Shown: one piece after another, positions 27,753 to 36,700 of the stretch
Layout: every line of letters starts with the position of its first letter
How positions within the stretch are numbered: the stretch's first letter is position 1
From: Actinoplanes derwentensis
GTDB lineage: Bacteria; Actinomycetota; Actinomycetes; Mycobacteriales; Micromonosporaceae
Reading direction: 5' to 3'
NCBI RefSeq assembly: GCF_900104725.1
Contig: NZ_LT629758.1
Location: 6,565,001-6,629,000, forward strand
DNA: 64,000 bases
Position numbers and translations under genes: made by a program
The notes under the pieces: model-generated
The model's database searches: none
Seen by the model: the letters and a program-made list of their open reading frames with translations, nothing else
Told to the model about the DNA's origin: nothing

Positions 27753-27913
27753 GAGGCATCTCCTTGGCGTCTCTGCAGAACCGATGCGGTTATGGGACAA
27801 CCGCCGGTTCGAGGGTACGCCGGGATCGCTTCGGGTAGGTGTCCGCGACACCGCAGATCGTTGCGGTCCTGTCACGGCCATTACTGTGCGTGATCCGCCT
27901 ATGGTGTGAGGCG

Positions 27914-28642
27914 ATGAAGACGACGATTCCGCAGGTGTTCACCGCAGCGATCGGGCGCGACCCGGCCGCACCGCTGCTGACCTGGTACGACGACGCCACC
28001 GGGGACCGTACCGAGCTGTCCGGTATCACTCTCGACAACTGGGTGCAGAAGACCGCGAACCTGCTGGTCGACGGCATCGGGCTGGGGCACGGTGACGCGG
28101 TGGCGCTGCTGCTGCCACCGCACTGGCAGACCGCGGCCCTGCTGCTCGGCGTCTCGGCGGCCGGTCTCGCCGCCGACCTGGACGGCGATCCGCAGCCGGT
28201 GGAGGCCCTCTTCACCACTCCGGAGCGGGCCGGTGTCACGGCGGGCGGCTGGGCGACCACCGACCGATATGTGACCGGCCTGCTCCCCCTGGCGATGCCG
28301 CTGCGCACCGTGCCGGAGGGCTTCGTCGACTATGTGATCGAGGTCCGCAACTACGGCGACCACTTCCGCGGTGAACCGGTCGCCGCCGCCGACCGCGCAC
28401 TGGCCGGCCCGGTCGAACTGAGCCACGACGACGTGGTGGCCGCCGCCCACGACCGGGCCGCCGAACTGGGCATCACGCCCGGCGCCCGCGTGCTGATCGA
28501 CACCGCGGCCCTCCCGGACCCGATCGACTGGCTGCTGGCCCCGCTGGTCGCCGGCGCCTCGATCGTCCTCTGCGCCAACCTGGACCCGACGAAGACGAAG
28601 CCCCGAGCCGCCACCGAGAAGGTCACTCTGACGCTGGTGTGA
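27914..28642 (+). CDS. TIGR03089-type AMP-binding-fold protein
   Basis: The 242-residue protein matches the small actinobacterial TIGR03089 group, which looks like the first half of an acyl-CoA synthetase. It has an N-terminal adenylate-forming fold (WVQKTANLLVDGIGLGHGDAVALLLPPHW) but stops before the ATP-binding P-loop and the C-terminal lid. It is therefore probably not a complete ligase. The ATG at 27914 has GAGG close upstream. It is divergent from the glycosyltransferase. Its 3' end overlaps the 3' end of the acetoacetyl-CoA synthetase gene by 20 nt on the other strand. Confidence 0.8.
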   Translation: MKTTIPQVFTAAIGRDPAAPLLTWYDDATGDRTELSGITLDNWVQKTANLLVDGIGLGHGDAVALLLPPHWQTAALLLGVSAAGLAADLDGDPQPVEALFTTPERAGVTAGGWATTDRYVTGLLPLAMPLRTVPEGFVDYVIEVRNYGDHFRGEPVAAADRALAGPVELSHDDVVAAAHDRAAELGITPGARVLIDTAALPDPIDWLLAPLVAGASIVLCANLDPTKTKPRAATEKVTLTLV

Positions 28643-30587
28643 GCCGCTGCCGGTGGAGGGCGGCGAAGCGGGTCAGGGACTCCGGGTTCGCCAGGGCGCC
28701 CTGGGCGGCCGCGGACTCGATCGGGGTGCCGGTGAGGATTCGCTTCACCGGCACCTCCAGCTTCTTGCCGGAGAGGGTGCGCGGGATCGCGGCCACCTGG
28801 TGGGCGGCGTCCGGGACGTGCCGGGGGGAGAGCGCGGCCCGCAACTCCCGGGCGATCCGGGTGCGCAGCGCGTCGTCGAGTTCCCGGCCGGCGGCCAGCA
28901 CCACGAAGAGCAGCAGTTCGCCGTTCGGGTCGTCCGGCTTGTCCAGGTGCACGACCAGCGAGTCGGCGATCTCGGGCAGGCTCTCGACGACCGAGTAGAA
29001 CTCGGCCGTGCCCAGGCGTACGCCGCCGCGGTTGAGGGTCGCGTCCGAGCGACCGGTGATCACGCAGCTGCCGTCCGGTTCGATGGTGATCCAGTCGCCG
29101 TGCCGCCAGACGCCGGGGTAGACGTCGAAGTACGCCTCCCGCAAGCGGCTGCCGTCGGTGTCGTTCCAGAACCCGACCGGCATGCTCGGCATCGGGGCAC
29201 TGATCACCAGCTCGCCGAGGGTGCCGATGACCGGCCGGCCGAAACTGTCGTAGGCCTCCACCCGGGCGCCCAGGATCCGGCTGGTGATCATCCCGGCGCG
29301 GATCGGCAGCAGCGGAACACCACCGACGAACCCGGTGCACACGTCGGTGCCACCGGAGAGCGACAGCAGCCGTACGTCCGGGCCGGCCACCTCGTACACC
29401 CAGCCCCAGCCTTCGGGCGGCAACGGCGCGCCGGTCGAGCCGATCCCCCGCAGCCGTCCCGACAGCGAGGGGGTGAGTCCCGCCTTGCGGCAGGCCAGCA
29501 GGAACGGCGCCGACGTGCCGAAGTAGGTGATGCCCGCGGTGTCGGCCAGCTCCCAGAGCGCTCCCAGCGACGGCCAGCCGGGGTCGCCGTCGAAGAGCAC
29601 GATCGCGGCGCCCACCGCCGGGCCGCTGGCCAGGTAGTTCCACATCATCCAGCCGGTGGTGGTGAACCAGAGGAACCGATCGCCGGAGCCGAGGTCGTGG
29701 TGCAGGGCCAGGATCTTGAGGTGTTCCAGCAGGATGCCGCCGTGCCCGTGGACGATCGGTTTCGGCAGGCCGGTCGTGCCGGAGCTGTAGAGCACGTAGA
29801 GCGGGTGGTCGAACGGCACCGGCTCGAACTCCAGTGGATCGTCACCGCTCAGGGTGTCCCAGTCACCCTCCCCGAACAGGTACCCGATGGTGATCACATG
29901 CTCGATCGACGGAATCGCGGCCCGGATCGTGGCTGTCTCCGTACGCCGGTCGATGTCCTTGATGTTGTAGCGGTAACCGTCCGTGGCGACCAGCACCTTC
30001 GGCTCGATCTGGCTCCACCGGTCGATCACGCTGCGGGCCCCGAACTCGGGCGCGCACGACGAGAAGACCGCGCCCAGACTGGCCGTGGCCAGCATCAGCA
30101 CATAGGTCTCCGGGATGTTCGGCGCATAGGCCGCGACCCGGTCACCCTTGCCGACACCGCGGGCCTTCAGCCCGGCACGGACCCTCCGGACGTCCTCCCG
30201 CAGCTGCCGGGCGGTCAGGGTGCGGGGTTCCCTCGTTTGGGAGTACGACACCACGACCGGATCGTCGTCGTCGAAGCCGGGCAGCCGCAGCACGTTCTCG
30301 GCATAGTTGAGCGTGGCACCGGGGAACCAGCGCGCCCCCGGCATCACCGGCGAGTCCAGCACCGCGGTGGCCGGCTCGTGCCCGATCACCGCGAAGAAGT
30401 CCCAGATCGACTGCCAGAAGGCGGTCAGGTCGGTGACGGACCACTCCCACAGCGCGGCGTAATCGGCGAACGCCAGCCCTCGCTCCGACTCCAGCCACGC
30501 CAGATAGCGCCCGATCCGGGAGGTGTCCCGGATGTCCACCGGCGGCTCCCACAGCAGTGTGCCGGCCGTCACCACACCTGTCGTCAT
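28623..30587 (-). CDS. Acetoacetyl-CoA synthetase
   Basis: The 654-residue adenylate-forming enzyme has the length and N-terminal extension of acetoacetate-CoA ligases (LWEPPVDIRDTSRIGRYLAWL). The P-loop YSSGTTGLPKPIVHGHGG, the ATP-site stretch and the C-terminal catalytic Lys region RTLSGKKLEVPVKR are intact. It activates acetoacetate (or a similar short 3-keto acid) with ATP and CoA. The ATG at 30587 starts the conserved region; its ribosome site is weak. The 3' end overlaps the TIGR03089 gene tail to tail. Acetoacetyl-CoA or malonyl units made nearby need not be linked to the distant PKS. Confidence 0.92.
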   Translation of the reverse strand: MTTGVVTAGTLLWEPPVDIRDTSRIGRYLAWLESERGLAFADYAALWEWSVTDLTAFWQSIWDFFAVIGHEPATAVLDSPVMPGARWFPGATLNYAENVLRLPGFDDDDPVVVSYSQTREPRTLTARQLREDVRRVRAGLKARGVGKGDRVAAYAPNIPETYVLMLATASLGAVFSSCAPEFGARSVIDRWSQIEPKVLVATDGYRYNIKDIDRRTETATIRAAIPSIEHVITIGYLFGEGDWDTLSGDDPLEFEPVPFDHPLYVLYSSGTTGLPKPIVHGHGGILLEHLKILALHHDLGSGDRFLWFTTTGWMMWNYLASGPAVGAAIVLFDGDPGWPSLGALWELADTAGITYFGTSAPFLLACRKAGLTPSLSGRLRGIGSTGAPLPPEGWGWVYEVAGPDVRLLSLSGGTDVCTGFVGGVPLLPIRAGMITSRILGARVEAYDSFGRPVIGTLGELVISAPMPSMPVGFWNDTDGSRLREAYFDVYPGVWRHGDWITIEPDGSCVITGRSDATLNRGGVRLGTAEFYSVVESLPEIADSLVVHLDKPDDPNGELLLFVVLAAGRELDDALRTRIARELRAALSPRHVPDAAHQVAAIPRTLSGKKLEVPVKRILTGTPIESAAAQGALANPESLTRFAALHRQRLTPASE

Positions 30588-30689
30588 CACCACACCATAG
30601 GGCGCTGCGGAACCGCGCGGACAACGGTCAGAGCAGTCCTCCGTGGCCGGTCCCGGGACACTTGCCGCAGAGCGGTAGCGTTCCGGATC

Positions 30690-31955
30690 ATGCGCCACCT
30701 CAGGTCGATCTTCTATGCACTCGTGCTGGCACCCTCCATCTGGGTGCTCATCGGCGTCGGTTTCACCAACGACCTGAGCAGCCGCGGACGGGACTTCTTC
30801 TCGGCCGAGTCGATCAGTGGGCTGTTGCTGGTGATCTTCGCCGGCATCCTCGTCACGATCCTCGCCTTCTCCCCGATCTCCCCGGCCGGCCCGGCGCTGA
30901 CCGGTACTGCCTTCCTCGGCGTGACGATCTGGGCGTGGAACTCACCCGCCGAGTACGCCGCGCTGTGGGCCCCGGAAGTCGCCAAAGAGGGCTTCGACCT
31001 GAGCCGCCCCGGGTACGGACTGGCCGCCCTGCTGGCGGTTCCGCTGATGACCACCGCGCTGAGCGCCCGGCGCTGGGCCCGCTACGAGCCCCCGGTGCTG
31101 CCGATCATCGGTGAGATCGGCCGGTTCCGCGGCGCCGCCAAGGCACCCGGCATCCCGGTCGCCATCGAGCAGACCACGGTCATCCGCCCGGCCACCACCG
31201 GGTTCCCCACCAACACGTCCGCCCCGGCGGCGGACCGCACCGTCGCCATCAACTCCGGCACTCCGGCCGCCGACCGCACCGTGGCCCTCGGCTCCGGCAT
31301 CCCGGCCACCGACCGCACTGTCGCCCTCGGTTCGGGGGTTCCGGCCGCGGACCGCACCATCGCGTTCGGTTCGCCCGCGGTGAAGCCCACGCCCCCGGCG
31401 GCCGCTCCCGCCGCGCGACCCACTCCCGCAGTGAAGCCTGCACCCGCTCCCGCGGTGAAGCCTGCGCCCGCTCCCGCTGTCGTGCCCACTCCGGCCGAGG
31501 ACCGGACGATGGCCCTGCCGAGCATCGACCGCGCGACCGCCCTGACCCCGCCGAAGCCCGCCCCGCCGAAACCGGCGGCCCAGCCGGTGCCGCCGGCTCG
31601 TCCGGCGCAGAACCTTCAGCAGGCCAGCGCGGCGCAAGCCGTTCAGCAGCCGACACCGAAGAACCTTCACCAGGCCGGCTTGGCGAAGAGCCTCCAGCAG
31701 TCCGGTTTGGCGCAGGAACTCAAACTCTCCGGCTCGGCACAGCAGGCCAAGCCCGCACAACCCAAGCCCGCACAACCCCAGGCAGCACCGCCCAAGGCGG
31801 CGCAGTCGCCGGGCGAGCAGCCGACCCAGCTGATGCAGCAGGTCAAGCCGGTTCAGCCGGGCGCGTCCGAGCCGACCGCCCCACTCCGGCCCGGTGACCC
31901 GGATGCCACCACCATGATTCCGGGCCAGCGGCAACCGCCCGCGATCGAATCCTGA
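30690..31955 (+). CDS. Four-TM protein with repeat-rich cytoplasmic tail
   Basis: The 421-residue protein begins with four hydrophobic segments (about residues 6-25, 42-62, 65-85 and 107-125). About 290 residues of Ala/Pro/Gln-rich sequence follow. The tail holds four 13-residue repeats of the form PAADRTVALGSG (residues 179-229). A fifth DRTMAL occurs at 271-276, with related DRATAL, TTVI and TTMI elements. Pro-Ala-Pro and QQxG-rich blocks follow. I do not recognise the family. The repeats look like phospho-threonine sites for Ser/Thr kinases or FHA partners. The ATG at 30690 is divergent from the acetoacetyl-CoA synthetase gene. Confidence 0.8.
   Translation: MRHLRSIFYALVLAPSIWVLIGVGFTNDLSSRGRDFFSAESISGLLLVIFAGILVTILAFSPISPAGPALTGTAFLGVTIWAWNSPAEYAALWAPEVAKEGFDLSRPGYGLAALLAVPLMTTALSARRWARYEPPVLPIIGEIGRFRGAAKAPGIPVAIEQTTVIRPATTGFPTNTSAPAADRTVAINSGTPAADRTVALGSGIPATDRTVALGSGVPAADRTIAFGSPAVKPTPPAAAPAARPTPAVKPAPAPAVKPAPAPAVVPTPAEDRTMALPSIDRATALTPPKPAPPKPAAQPVPPARPAQNLQQASAAQAVQQPTPKNLHQAGLAKSLQQSGLAQELKLSGSAQQAKPAQPKPAQPQAAPPKAAQSPGEQPTQLMQQVKPVQPGASEPTAPLRPGDPDATTMIPGQRQPPAIES
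31224..31376 (+). repeat. Four 39-bp coding repeats (DRTxAx units)
   Basis: Four tandem units encode PAADRTVAINSGT, PAADRTVALGSGI, PATDRTVALGSGV and PAADRTIAFGSP. DNA and protein repeats are in register (39 bp, 13 codons). The Asp-Arg-Thr core is constant and the third residue after Thr is always hydrophobic. Confidence 0.85.
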
Positions 31956-31967
31956 CCGCAAGCACCG

Positions 31968-31998
31968 AATCGGGCCGGCCACGATGGCCGGCCCGATT
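31968..31998. terminator. Bidirectional hairpin terminator
   Basis: AATCGGGCCGGCCA (31968-31981) and TGGCCGGCCCGATT (31985-31998) form a perfect 14-bp stem with a 3-nt loop, followed by CTTT. It lies 12 nt after the four-TM gene stop and just beyond the minus-strand GH30 pseudogene stop. It can therefore serve both converging units. Confidence 0.8.
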
Positions 31999-32003
31999 CT
32001 TTG

Positions 32004-32542
32004 TCACTGCCCGAGGGTCCACTTCTGGTTGGCGCCGGTGTCCGGTGGTAGCAGTTGGGTTCGTTCTGCACCGAGAGGTGGTTGATCGGCACGCCTGCGG
32101 CCTGATAGCTCTGCACGTACTTGACCAGGTACTGGGCGCACATCGGGTAGTACTCCCACTTGAGCCAGCCCATCTGGTCCATTCGGCCGTTGTCCTTCAT
32201 CCAGCCGGGCGCGCTCCACGGGACACCCTTCACCCGGAGCGCCGGGTTCAACGTGCGGGCCTGCTGGGTGAGAAGCCGGACGTCGGTGTCGTACCCGTTG
32301 GTGTTGAAGTCGCCGAGGTCGCAGCAGGTGTCGTCGAGTGAGACGTGGCCGGGGCGGGACAGGTCGGAGGCGCCGATCGGGTTGCGGACGAACGACAGCC
32401 CGATGCCGCCGGTGGGGCTGAAAAGTTTCGTCATCACGGCGTCGCGGGTGGCGGCGCTGATCGGGCCGCCGCGCATCAGGTAGGCGGTGGTGTCGGTGAT
32501 CGACGCGCCGCCGCCCTCGAAGACCATCGCCGGTGGTGTCAT
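32004..32542 (-). pseudogene. GH30 glycosidase fragment fused out of frame to a lectin tail
   Basis: From an ATG at 32542 one frame gives a GH30 (glucosylceramidase-like) start, [16 protein letters not shown], and continues to the acid/base motif SVQNEPN. Homology then stops near 32,045. A different frame supplies the last residues, TGANQKWTLGQ, typical of the end of a ricin-type lectin repeat (NQxW). The rest of the GH30 barrel, its nucleophile Glu and most of the lectin are gone. No signal peptide precedes it, although such enzymes are secreted. The simplest reading is an internal deletion that joined the two ends and changed frame. The start overlaps the upstream small gene (ATGA), perhaps by chance. 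Confidence 0.75.
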
Positions 32543-32778
32543 CGCCCGGAGGATACGACCTCACGCCGACGCCAGCGCACCACCGATCCGTAGAGGTACA
32601 TCCCCGCCAGCACCGCCGGCCCGAACGACACCGTGAGCACCCCGGCCAGGCTGGGGCCGCCCCAGTGCCCGGAATAGGTCGACGGGTCGGTCAAGTCGAT
32701 CAGGAACGGCTCGGCCACCCCACGCACGACGAAACCCACCGCGACGAGCAATCCGAGCAACTTGAGCAGGATGTTCAT
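32539..32778 (-). CDS. Small two-TM membrane protein
   Basis: The 79-residue protein has two hydrophobic stretches, [15 protein letters not shown] (about residues 4-20) and [19 protein letters not shown] (about 44-63). It has a basic C-terminus (VVRWRRREV). The family is not recognised. Its stop overlaps the ATG of the GH30 fragment. The regular hydrophobic pattern and high third-position GC support a real gene, but there is no functional clue. The 135-nt gap to the chemoreceptor gene holds the divergent promoters. Confidence 0.6.
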   Translation of the reverse strand: MNILLKLLGLLVAVGFVVRGVAEPFLIDLTDPSTYSGHWGGPSLAGVLTVSFGPAVLAGMYLYGSVVRWRRREVVSSGR

Positions 32779-32913
32779 AACTCGACGGTAGGAAGGCCGA
32801 GCCCCGGACCGCATCGGGAAGATCCCGGAGACAGCCCTCGGATTTACCCTTCGTCGCCGCCTCGGGGTGCCGATGAGGGATGCAGAGGTGCCAAACGGAA
32901 CAGAGGAGTCGCT

Positions 32914-34506
32914 GTGCCCGCATTCGGTCTCAGGTCGCTGAGCATCCGCGCCGCCCTGCTCACCTCGGCGGGCATCGCACTGCTGGTAGCCCTGCTCGTC
33001 GGAACCGTCGGCATCCTGCGCACGCAGTCGACCGCTGACGCGACGAAGGACCTGTACGAGCGGTCGCTGGTACCCCTCGCCGTGGTCAAGGACATGCAGC
33101 AGCTGATCTGGCATGCCCGCTGGGCCAGCCTGTCCCAGCTCACCAGCACCGACGCGGCCAAGGCGAAGACCTACGGCGAGGAAGCCAGCGTGAACTACGA
33201 CCTGGTGACCACGCGCCTCGACGAGTACACGGCGCTGTCGTTGGCCGACGACCAGCGGGCCGCGATGAGCACTTTCCAGACGACCTGGGCCAACTATCTG
33301 GAGCTGCGCAAACAATCCTCGGCCCTGAAGAACGCCGGGAAGATCGAGGAGTGGCAGGAGTTCCGCAGCAAGACGCTGGGACCCGCGGTCGCCGACGCCG
33401 TCGAGCAGTTGGAGACCCTCGCCGCCAGTTCCGGGGCGGAGGCGGCCGCCAAAGCGGCGGAGGCGCAGAACGCGGCCGGGCGGGCCCGTACGACGATCGC
33501 CGTGGTCTTGATCGCCGGAGTCCTCCTCGCGGGAGCGTTCGCCCTGCTGGTGGCCCGGACGATGAACCGGCGGATCGGCGCGCTCCGGGAGATCGTCGGT
33601 GCGATGGCCGACGGTGACCTGGATGAACGACCGCAGGACACCGCGTCCAACGAGATCGGCGAGATGTCCCGGTCGATGCATCAGGCCGTCGCACAGGTAC
33701 GCCTCACCATGCGCACCGTCTCGGAGATCAGCACCGGCCTGGCCGCCCGCTCCGGCGAGTTGAGCGGCGCCAGCCAGGACCTCGCCCGCAGCACCGACGA
33801 GGCGTCCCACCAGGTCGGCACGATCGACACCGCGGCCGGTGAGGTCAACGCCGGTGTCCAGGCGGTCGCCAGTGGCGCCGAGGAGATGGGCGCGGCGATC
33901 CGGGAGATCGCGCAGAGCGCGGCCGAGGCGGCCCTGGTCGCGGCCCAGGCCGTCGAGGTGGCCGGTGAGGCCAGGCAGACCATGGTGCAGCTCGACTCGT
34001 CGTCGGCGCAGATCGACACGGTGGTCAAGACGATCACCGCTATCGCCGAGCAGACCAACCTGCTGGCCCTGAACGCGACCATCGAGGCGGCTCGCGCCGG
34101 GGAGACCGGCAAGGGCTTCGCGGTGGTGGCCGGCGAGGTCAAGGACCTGGCGCAGGAGACCGCGAAGGCGACCGAGGAGATCAGCAAGCGGATGGAGCAG
34201 ATCCAGACCGACACCCGGCTCGCGGTCGAGTCGATCGCCGGCATCGGCGAGATCATCGGGCGGATCAACGACTTCCAGAACACCATCGCCTCGGCCGTCG
34301 AAGAGCAGAGCGCCACCACCCAGAACATGACTGGTGACCTGAACCGGGCAGCAGGTGGCAGCGCCGAGATCAGCGGTGGCCTGACCCGGGTGGTCGAGGT
34401 GACCGGCGCGACCCGGGAGGCGGCGCGGGCCACGTCGGCGTCGGCCGAGGACCTGCGGGAGAACTCGCAGCGCCTGCGGGACCTGGTGTCCCAGTACCGC
34501 CTTTGA
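32914..34506 (+). CDS. Methyl-accepting chemotaxis protein
   Basis: The 530-residue chemoreceptor has TM1 at about residues 10-32, a four-helix-bundle sensory domain (about 35-185), TM2 (about 188-208), HAMP and a long cytoplasmic coiled coil. The highly conserved hairpin tip [19 protein letters not shown] is at about residues 378-396, followed by [15 protein letters not shown]. It would signal to CheA/CheW to bias flagellar rotation. The GTG at 32914 has GAGGAG five bases upstream. Chemoreceptors are unusual in non-motile actinomycetes but expected in zoospore-forming ones such as Actinoplanes. The ligand is unknown. Confidence 0.93.
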   Translation: MPAFGLRSLSIRAALLTSAGIALLVALLVGTVGILRTQSTADATKDLYERSLVPLAVVKDMQQLIWHARWASLSQLTSTDAAKAKTYGEEASVNYDLVTTRLDEYTALSLADDQRAAMSTFQTTWANYLELRKQSSALKNAGKIEEWQEFRSKTLGPAVADAVEQLETLAASSGAEAAAKAAEAQNAAGRARTTIAVVLIAGVLLAGAFALLVARTMNRRIGALREIVGAMADGDLDERPQDTASNEIGEMSRSMHQAVAQVRLTMRTVSEISTGLAARSGELSGASQDLARSTDEASHQVGTIDTAAGEVNAGVQAVASGAEEMGAAIREIAQSAAEAALVAAQAVEVAGEARQTMVQLDSSSAQIDTVVKTITAIAEQTNLLALNATIEAARAGETGKGFAVVAGEVKDLAQETAKATEEISKRMEQIQTDTRLAVESIAGIGEIIGRINDFQNTIASAVEEQSATTQNMTGDLNRAAGGSAEISGGLTRVVEVTGATREAARATSASAEDLRENSQRLRDLVSQYRL

Positions 34507-34527
34507 GCCGTTCCCTACGATCGCGGC

Positions 34528-34911
34528 GTGTCGATCAATCTGAGGTCCCGGCTGGCGTGGCTCGGGGCGGCGGCCGGTTTTCTCGCCGTCGCCCTGGTCA
34601 TCCGCGCGATCGTGCCACTCGGCAGTCCGGTGGAGCAGGTCTCCGGGACCGCACTGTACGCGTCGATGGTCTACGCCGGGGTGCTGTTCCTGGTGCCGGG
34701 GCTGACCCCGTACCGAGCCGGTGGTCTTGCCCTGCTCTGGTGTTGGGGTGCCGAACTGTTCCAGCTCACCGGGATCCCCGCGGTGCTGTCCGCGCAGAGT
34801 CTGCTCGCCCGGCTGGTCCTCGGCGCGGCCTTCGACCCGCTGGATCTGCTCTGGTATCCGCTCGGTGTGATCCCGCTGGTGGCCGCTCATCGTCTGCTTC
34901 GGAACAACTGA
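34528..34911 (+). CDS. DUF2809 membrane protein
   Basis: The 127-residue protein has four hydrophobic segments and ends with a conserved FDPLDLLWYPLGVIPLVAAHRLL stretch, which together with LLWCWGAELFQLTGIP marks DUF2809. The GTG start at 34528 lies 21 nt after the chemoreceptor stop, so the genes may share a transcript. Function is unknown. Confidence 0.82.
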   Translation: MSINLRSRLAWLGAAAGFLAVALVIRAIVPLGSPVEQVSGTALYASMVYAGVLFLVPGLTPYRAGGLALLWCWGAELFQLTGIPAVLSAQSLLARLVLGAAFDPLDLLWYPLGVIPLVAAHRLLRNN

Positions 34912-34997
34912 CAAACATCGAATATCCACTATTGCTTTCGGGTGACCCGGCCGCCAGGCTGAGCGCGGTTGTTACCGACAGGTAAGGAGCCTGGCTC

Positions 34998-35777
34998 ATG
35001 GTCCCCCGCATGATCCCCGCCAGAGCGAGCCGCACGGTGCTGGTCGCCGGTGCCGCACTCGCTCTCGTCGTCGCCGCCGCGTCCCCCGCGCTGGCCGCGC
35101 CACCGACGAAGCTGCCCGGCAATGCCGAGGCGATCGAGACGAAATGGCAGCCGGCGTACGACTACGACACCGACGGCTGCTACCCCACCCCGGCGATCGG
35201 CCCGACCGGCACCGTCAACGGCGGCCTCAAACCGGCCGGGTCCCTCAGCGGCGAATGCCACGACACGTCCGACCTGGACAACACCAACGGCTACTCCCGC
35301 TACAAGTGCAACAACGGGTGGTGCGCGATCGCGTACGGGCTCTACTTCGAGAAGGACCAGGCGCTCGCCAACAGTTCCATCGGCGGACACCGGCACGACT
35401 GGGAGCACGTGGTCGTCTGGGTGCAGAACGACGTCGCCAAGTACGTCGCCACCTCGGCACACGGCGACTTCTCGATCTCCGCCGCGAGCAGTGTCCGCTG
35501 GTCCGGCAACAACCCGAAGATCGTCTACCACAAGGACGGCGCGAGTACGCACACGTTCCGTCTCGCGGGCACCGGCGACGAGCCGCCGGAGAACGGTTAC
35601 GGCACCTGGCGCTACCCGACCCTGGTCGGCTGGACCGGTTACCCCTCCACCGCCGTCCGGGACACGCTGAGCAACTATGACTTCGGCAGCGCGAACTTCG
35701 GCCTGAAGGACGCCAACTTCGTCAACCTGATCACCGAGGCGATGCCTGCCGGAATCACCTTCAACCCGTCGGCCTGA
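34998..35777 (+). CDS. Secreted NPP1/NLP-type necrosis-inducing protein
   Basis: The 259-residue protein starts with a signal peptide (Arg residues, then LVAGAALALVVAAASPALA). The mature NPP1 domain has the hallmark heptapeptide GHRHDWE at about residues 129-135, which binds metal and is needed for toxicity in plant-active relatives. Two Cys pairs are also present. NLPs from oomycetes, fungi and bacteria permeabilise eudicot plasma membranes through sphingolipid binding. Whether this actinomycete protein is cytolytic is not known. The ATG at 34998 has AAGGAG eight bases upstream. A strong hairpin follows the stop. Confidence 0.92.
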   Translation: MVPRMIPARASRTVLVAGAALALVVAAASPALAAPPTKLPGNAEAIETKWQPAYDYDTDGCYPTPAIGPTGTVNGGLKPAGSLSGECHDTSDLDNTNGYSRYKCNNGWCAIAYGLYFEKDQALANSSIGGHRHDWEHVVVWVQNDVAKYVATSAHGDFSISAASSVRWSGNNPKIVYHKDGASTHTFRLAGTGDEPPENGYGTWRYPTLVGWTGYPSTAVRDTLSNYDFGSANFGLKDANFVNLITEAMPAGITFNPSA

Positions 35778-36217
35778 CCGCTCCGCTTCGCACTCGCCCC
35801 ACCCCCTGCTTCGCACCTGTCGTCTTCGGTGCGAAGCAGGGCGGCGCCCCGCCCGTGACTACCACCGGGCCCGCGGCGATCGGCTGTTTCACCTTCCGGC
35901 ACTAGAAGCAACGCCGTCCTTTTCGGACAACAGGCGCCCCTGCGCGGCTCAGAACTGAACCGTCGGTAAGGACGCGATCACGCGGCGCCGAGAGCGTTTT
36001 CCGCAAGTAGTCACGGAACCCGATATAGCCGGGTTTTGGCTGATTCATACTCCTGCTGGTCTATGACGGACTCCTTGTGCGACAACAGAAGGGAATCCAT
36101 CGCAGATCATAAATCCCGCTGTGCCCAGGAAGATCCAGCCCGGAGGAGAGGACGCACGCGTGACCGCCAGATCCCACCGTCGGCATCGGACTCGGCCCGT
36201 GGGGGCGGTGATGGCCG
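35778..36217. other. Intergenic region after the NPP1 gene
   Basis: These 440 bases hold the NPP1 terminator hairpin at the left and otherwise no gene I can support. A 65-codon open frame (36,036-36,233) crosses the kinase start, but it has no ribosome site or family features. The promoter of the small kinase should lie at the right end. Confidence 0.55.
35804..35841 (+). terminator. Hairpin after NPP1 gene
   Basis: CCCTGCTTCGCACC (35804-35817) and GGTGCGAAGCAGGG (35828-35841) are perfect complements with a 10-nt loop. The hairpin lies 27 nt past the NPP1 stop. It has no U-run. Confidence 0.7.
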
Positions 36218-36700
36218 GTGCGTAGAAGACTGATCATCACGCGCGGCCTACCAGCGGCAGGCAAGACCACCCGGGCACTGCGCTGGGTCGCCGAGGACCC
36301 GGAACGCCGGGCCCGGGTCGGTACCGACCAGATCGCCGCGATGCTGCACCCACAGGTCCTGCTCGGCGATGACAACGACTACACGATGCTCTACGCCCGG
36401 CGGGAACAACTGGTGGTGAACGCCGTGATCGAGGCCCTGTTACGGTCCGGCATGGACGTGGTCTGTGACGACACCTTCCTCGTCCCGCACTACCTCGAGA
36501 CGGCCCGCGACCTAGCCGAACGCTGCGGGGCCGACCTGGTCGTCTGGGACATGATCGACGTCGACATCGAGGTGTGCATCGCCCGCGACGAACAGCGCGG
36601 GCGAAACGGCGGCCGTTCGATCGGCGAACAGACGATCCGCAACAAACACCGCCTCTACCGCGAGCACGCCCCCCTGGCCACGGTGGGCGAAAGCCATTAG
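36218..36700 (+). CDS. Small P-loop kinase (polynucleotide-kinase-like)
   Basis: The 160-residue protein opens with a Walker A motif, ITRGLPAAGKT (Gly10 to Thr17). It has VVCDDTFLVP in the middle and an Arg-rich lid (RDEQRGRNGGRSIGEQ), resembling the kinase domain of T4-type polynucleotide 5' kinases. It probably phosphorylates a nucleic-acid end or a small metabolite; the substrate is open. The start is a GTG with a weak ribosome site. Its stop overlaps that of the MurG paralogue on the other strand by 3-4 bases. Confidence 0.8.
   Translation: MRRRLIITRGLPAAGKTTRALRWVAEDPERRARVGTDQIAAMLHPQVLLGDDNDYTMLYARREQLVVNAVIEALLRSGMDVVCDDTFLVPHYLETARDLAERCGADLVVWDMIDVDIEVCIARDEQRGRNGGRSIGEQTIRNKHRLYREHAPLATVGESH

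Noticed and set aside
28653..31955. A very long plus-strand open frame (over 1,000 codons) running into the four-TM gene
   Set aside because: Its first two thirds are antisense to the well-supported acetoacetyl-CoA synthetase gene and have no family features. Only the part from the ATG at 30690 has membrane segments and a sensible start.
36036..36233. Possible 65-residue gene before the small kinase
   Set aside because: It has no ribosome site, ends inside the kinase start and resembles no family.
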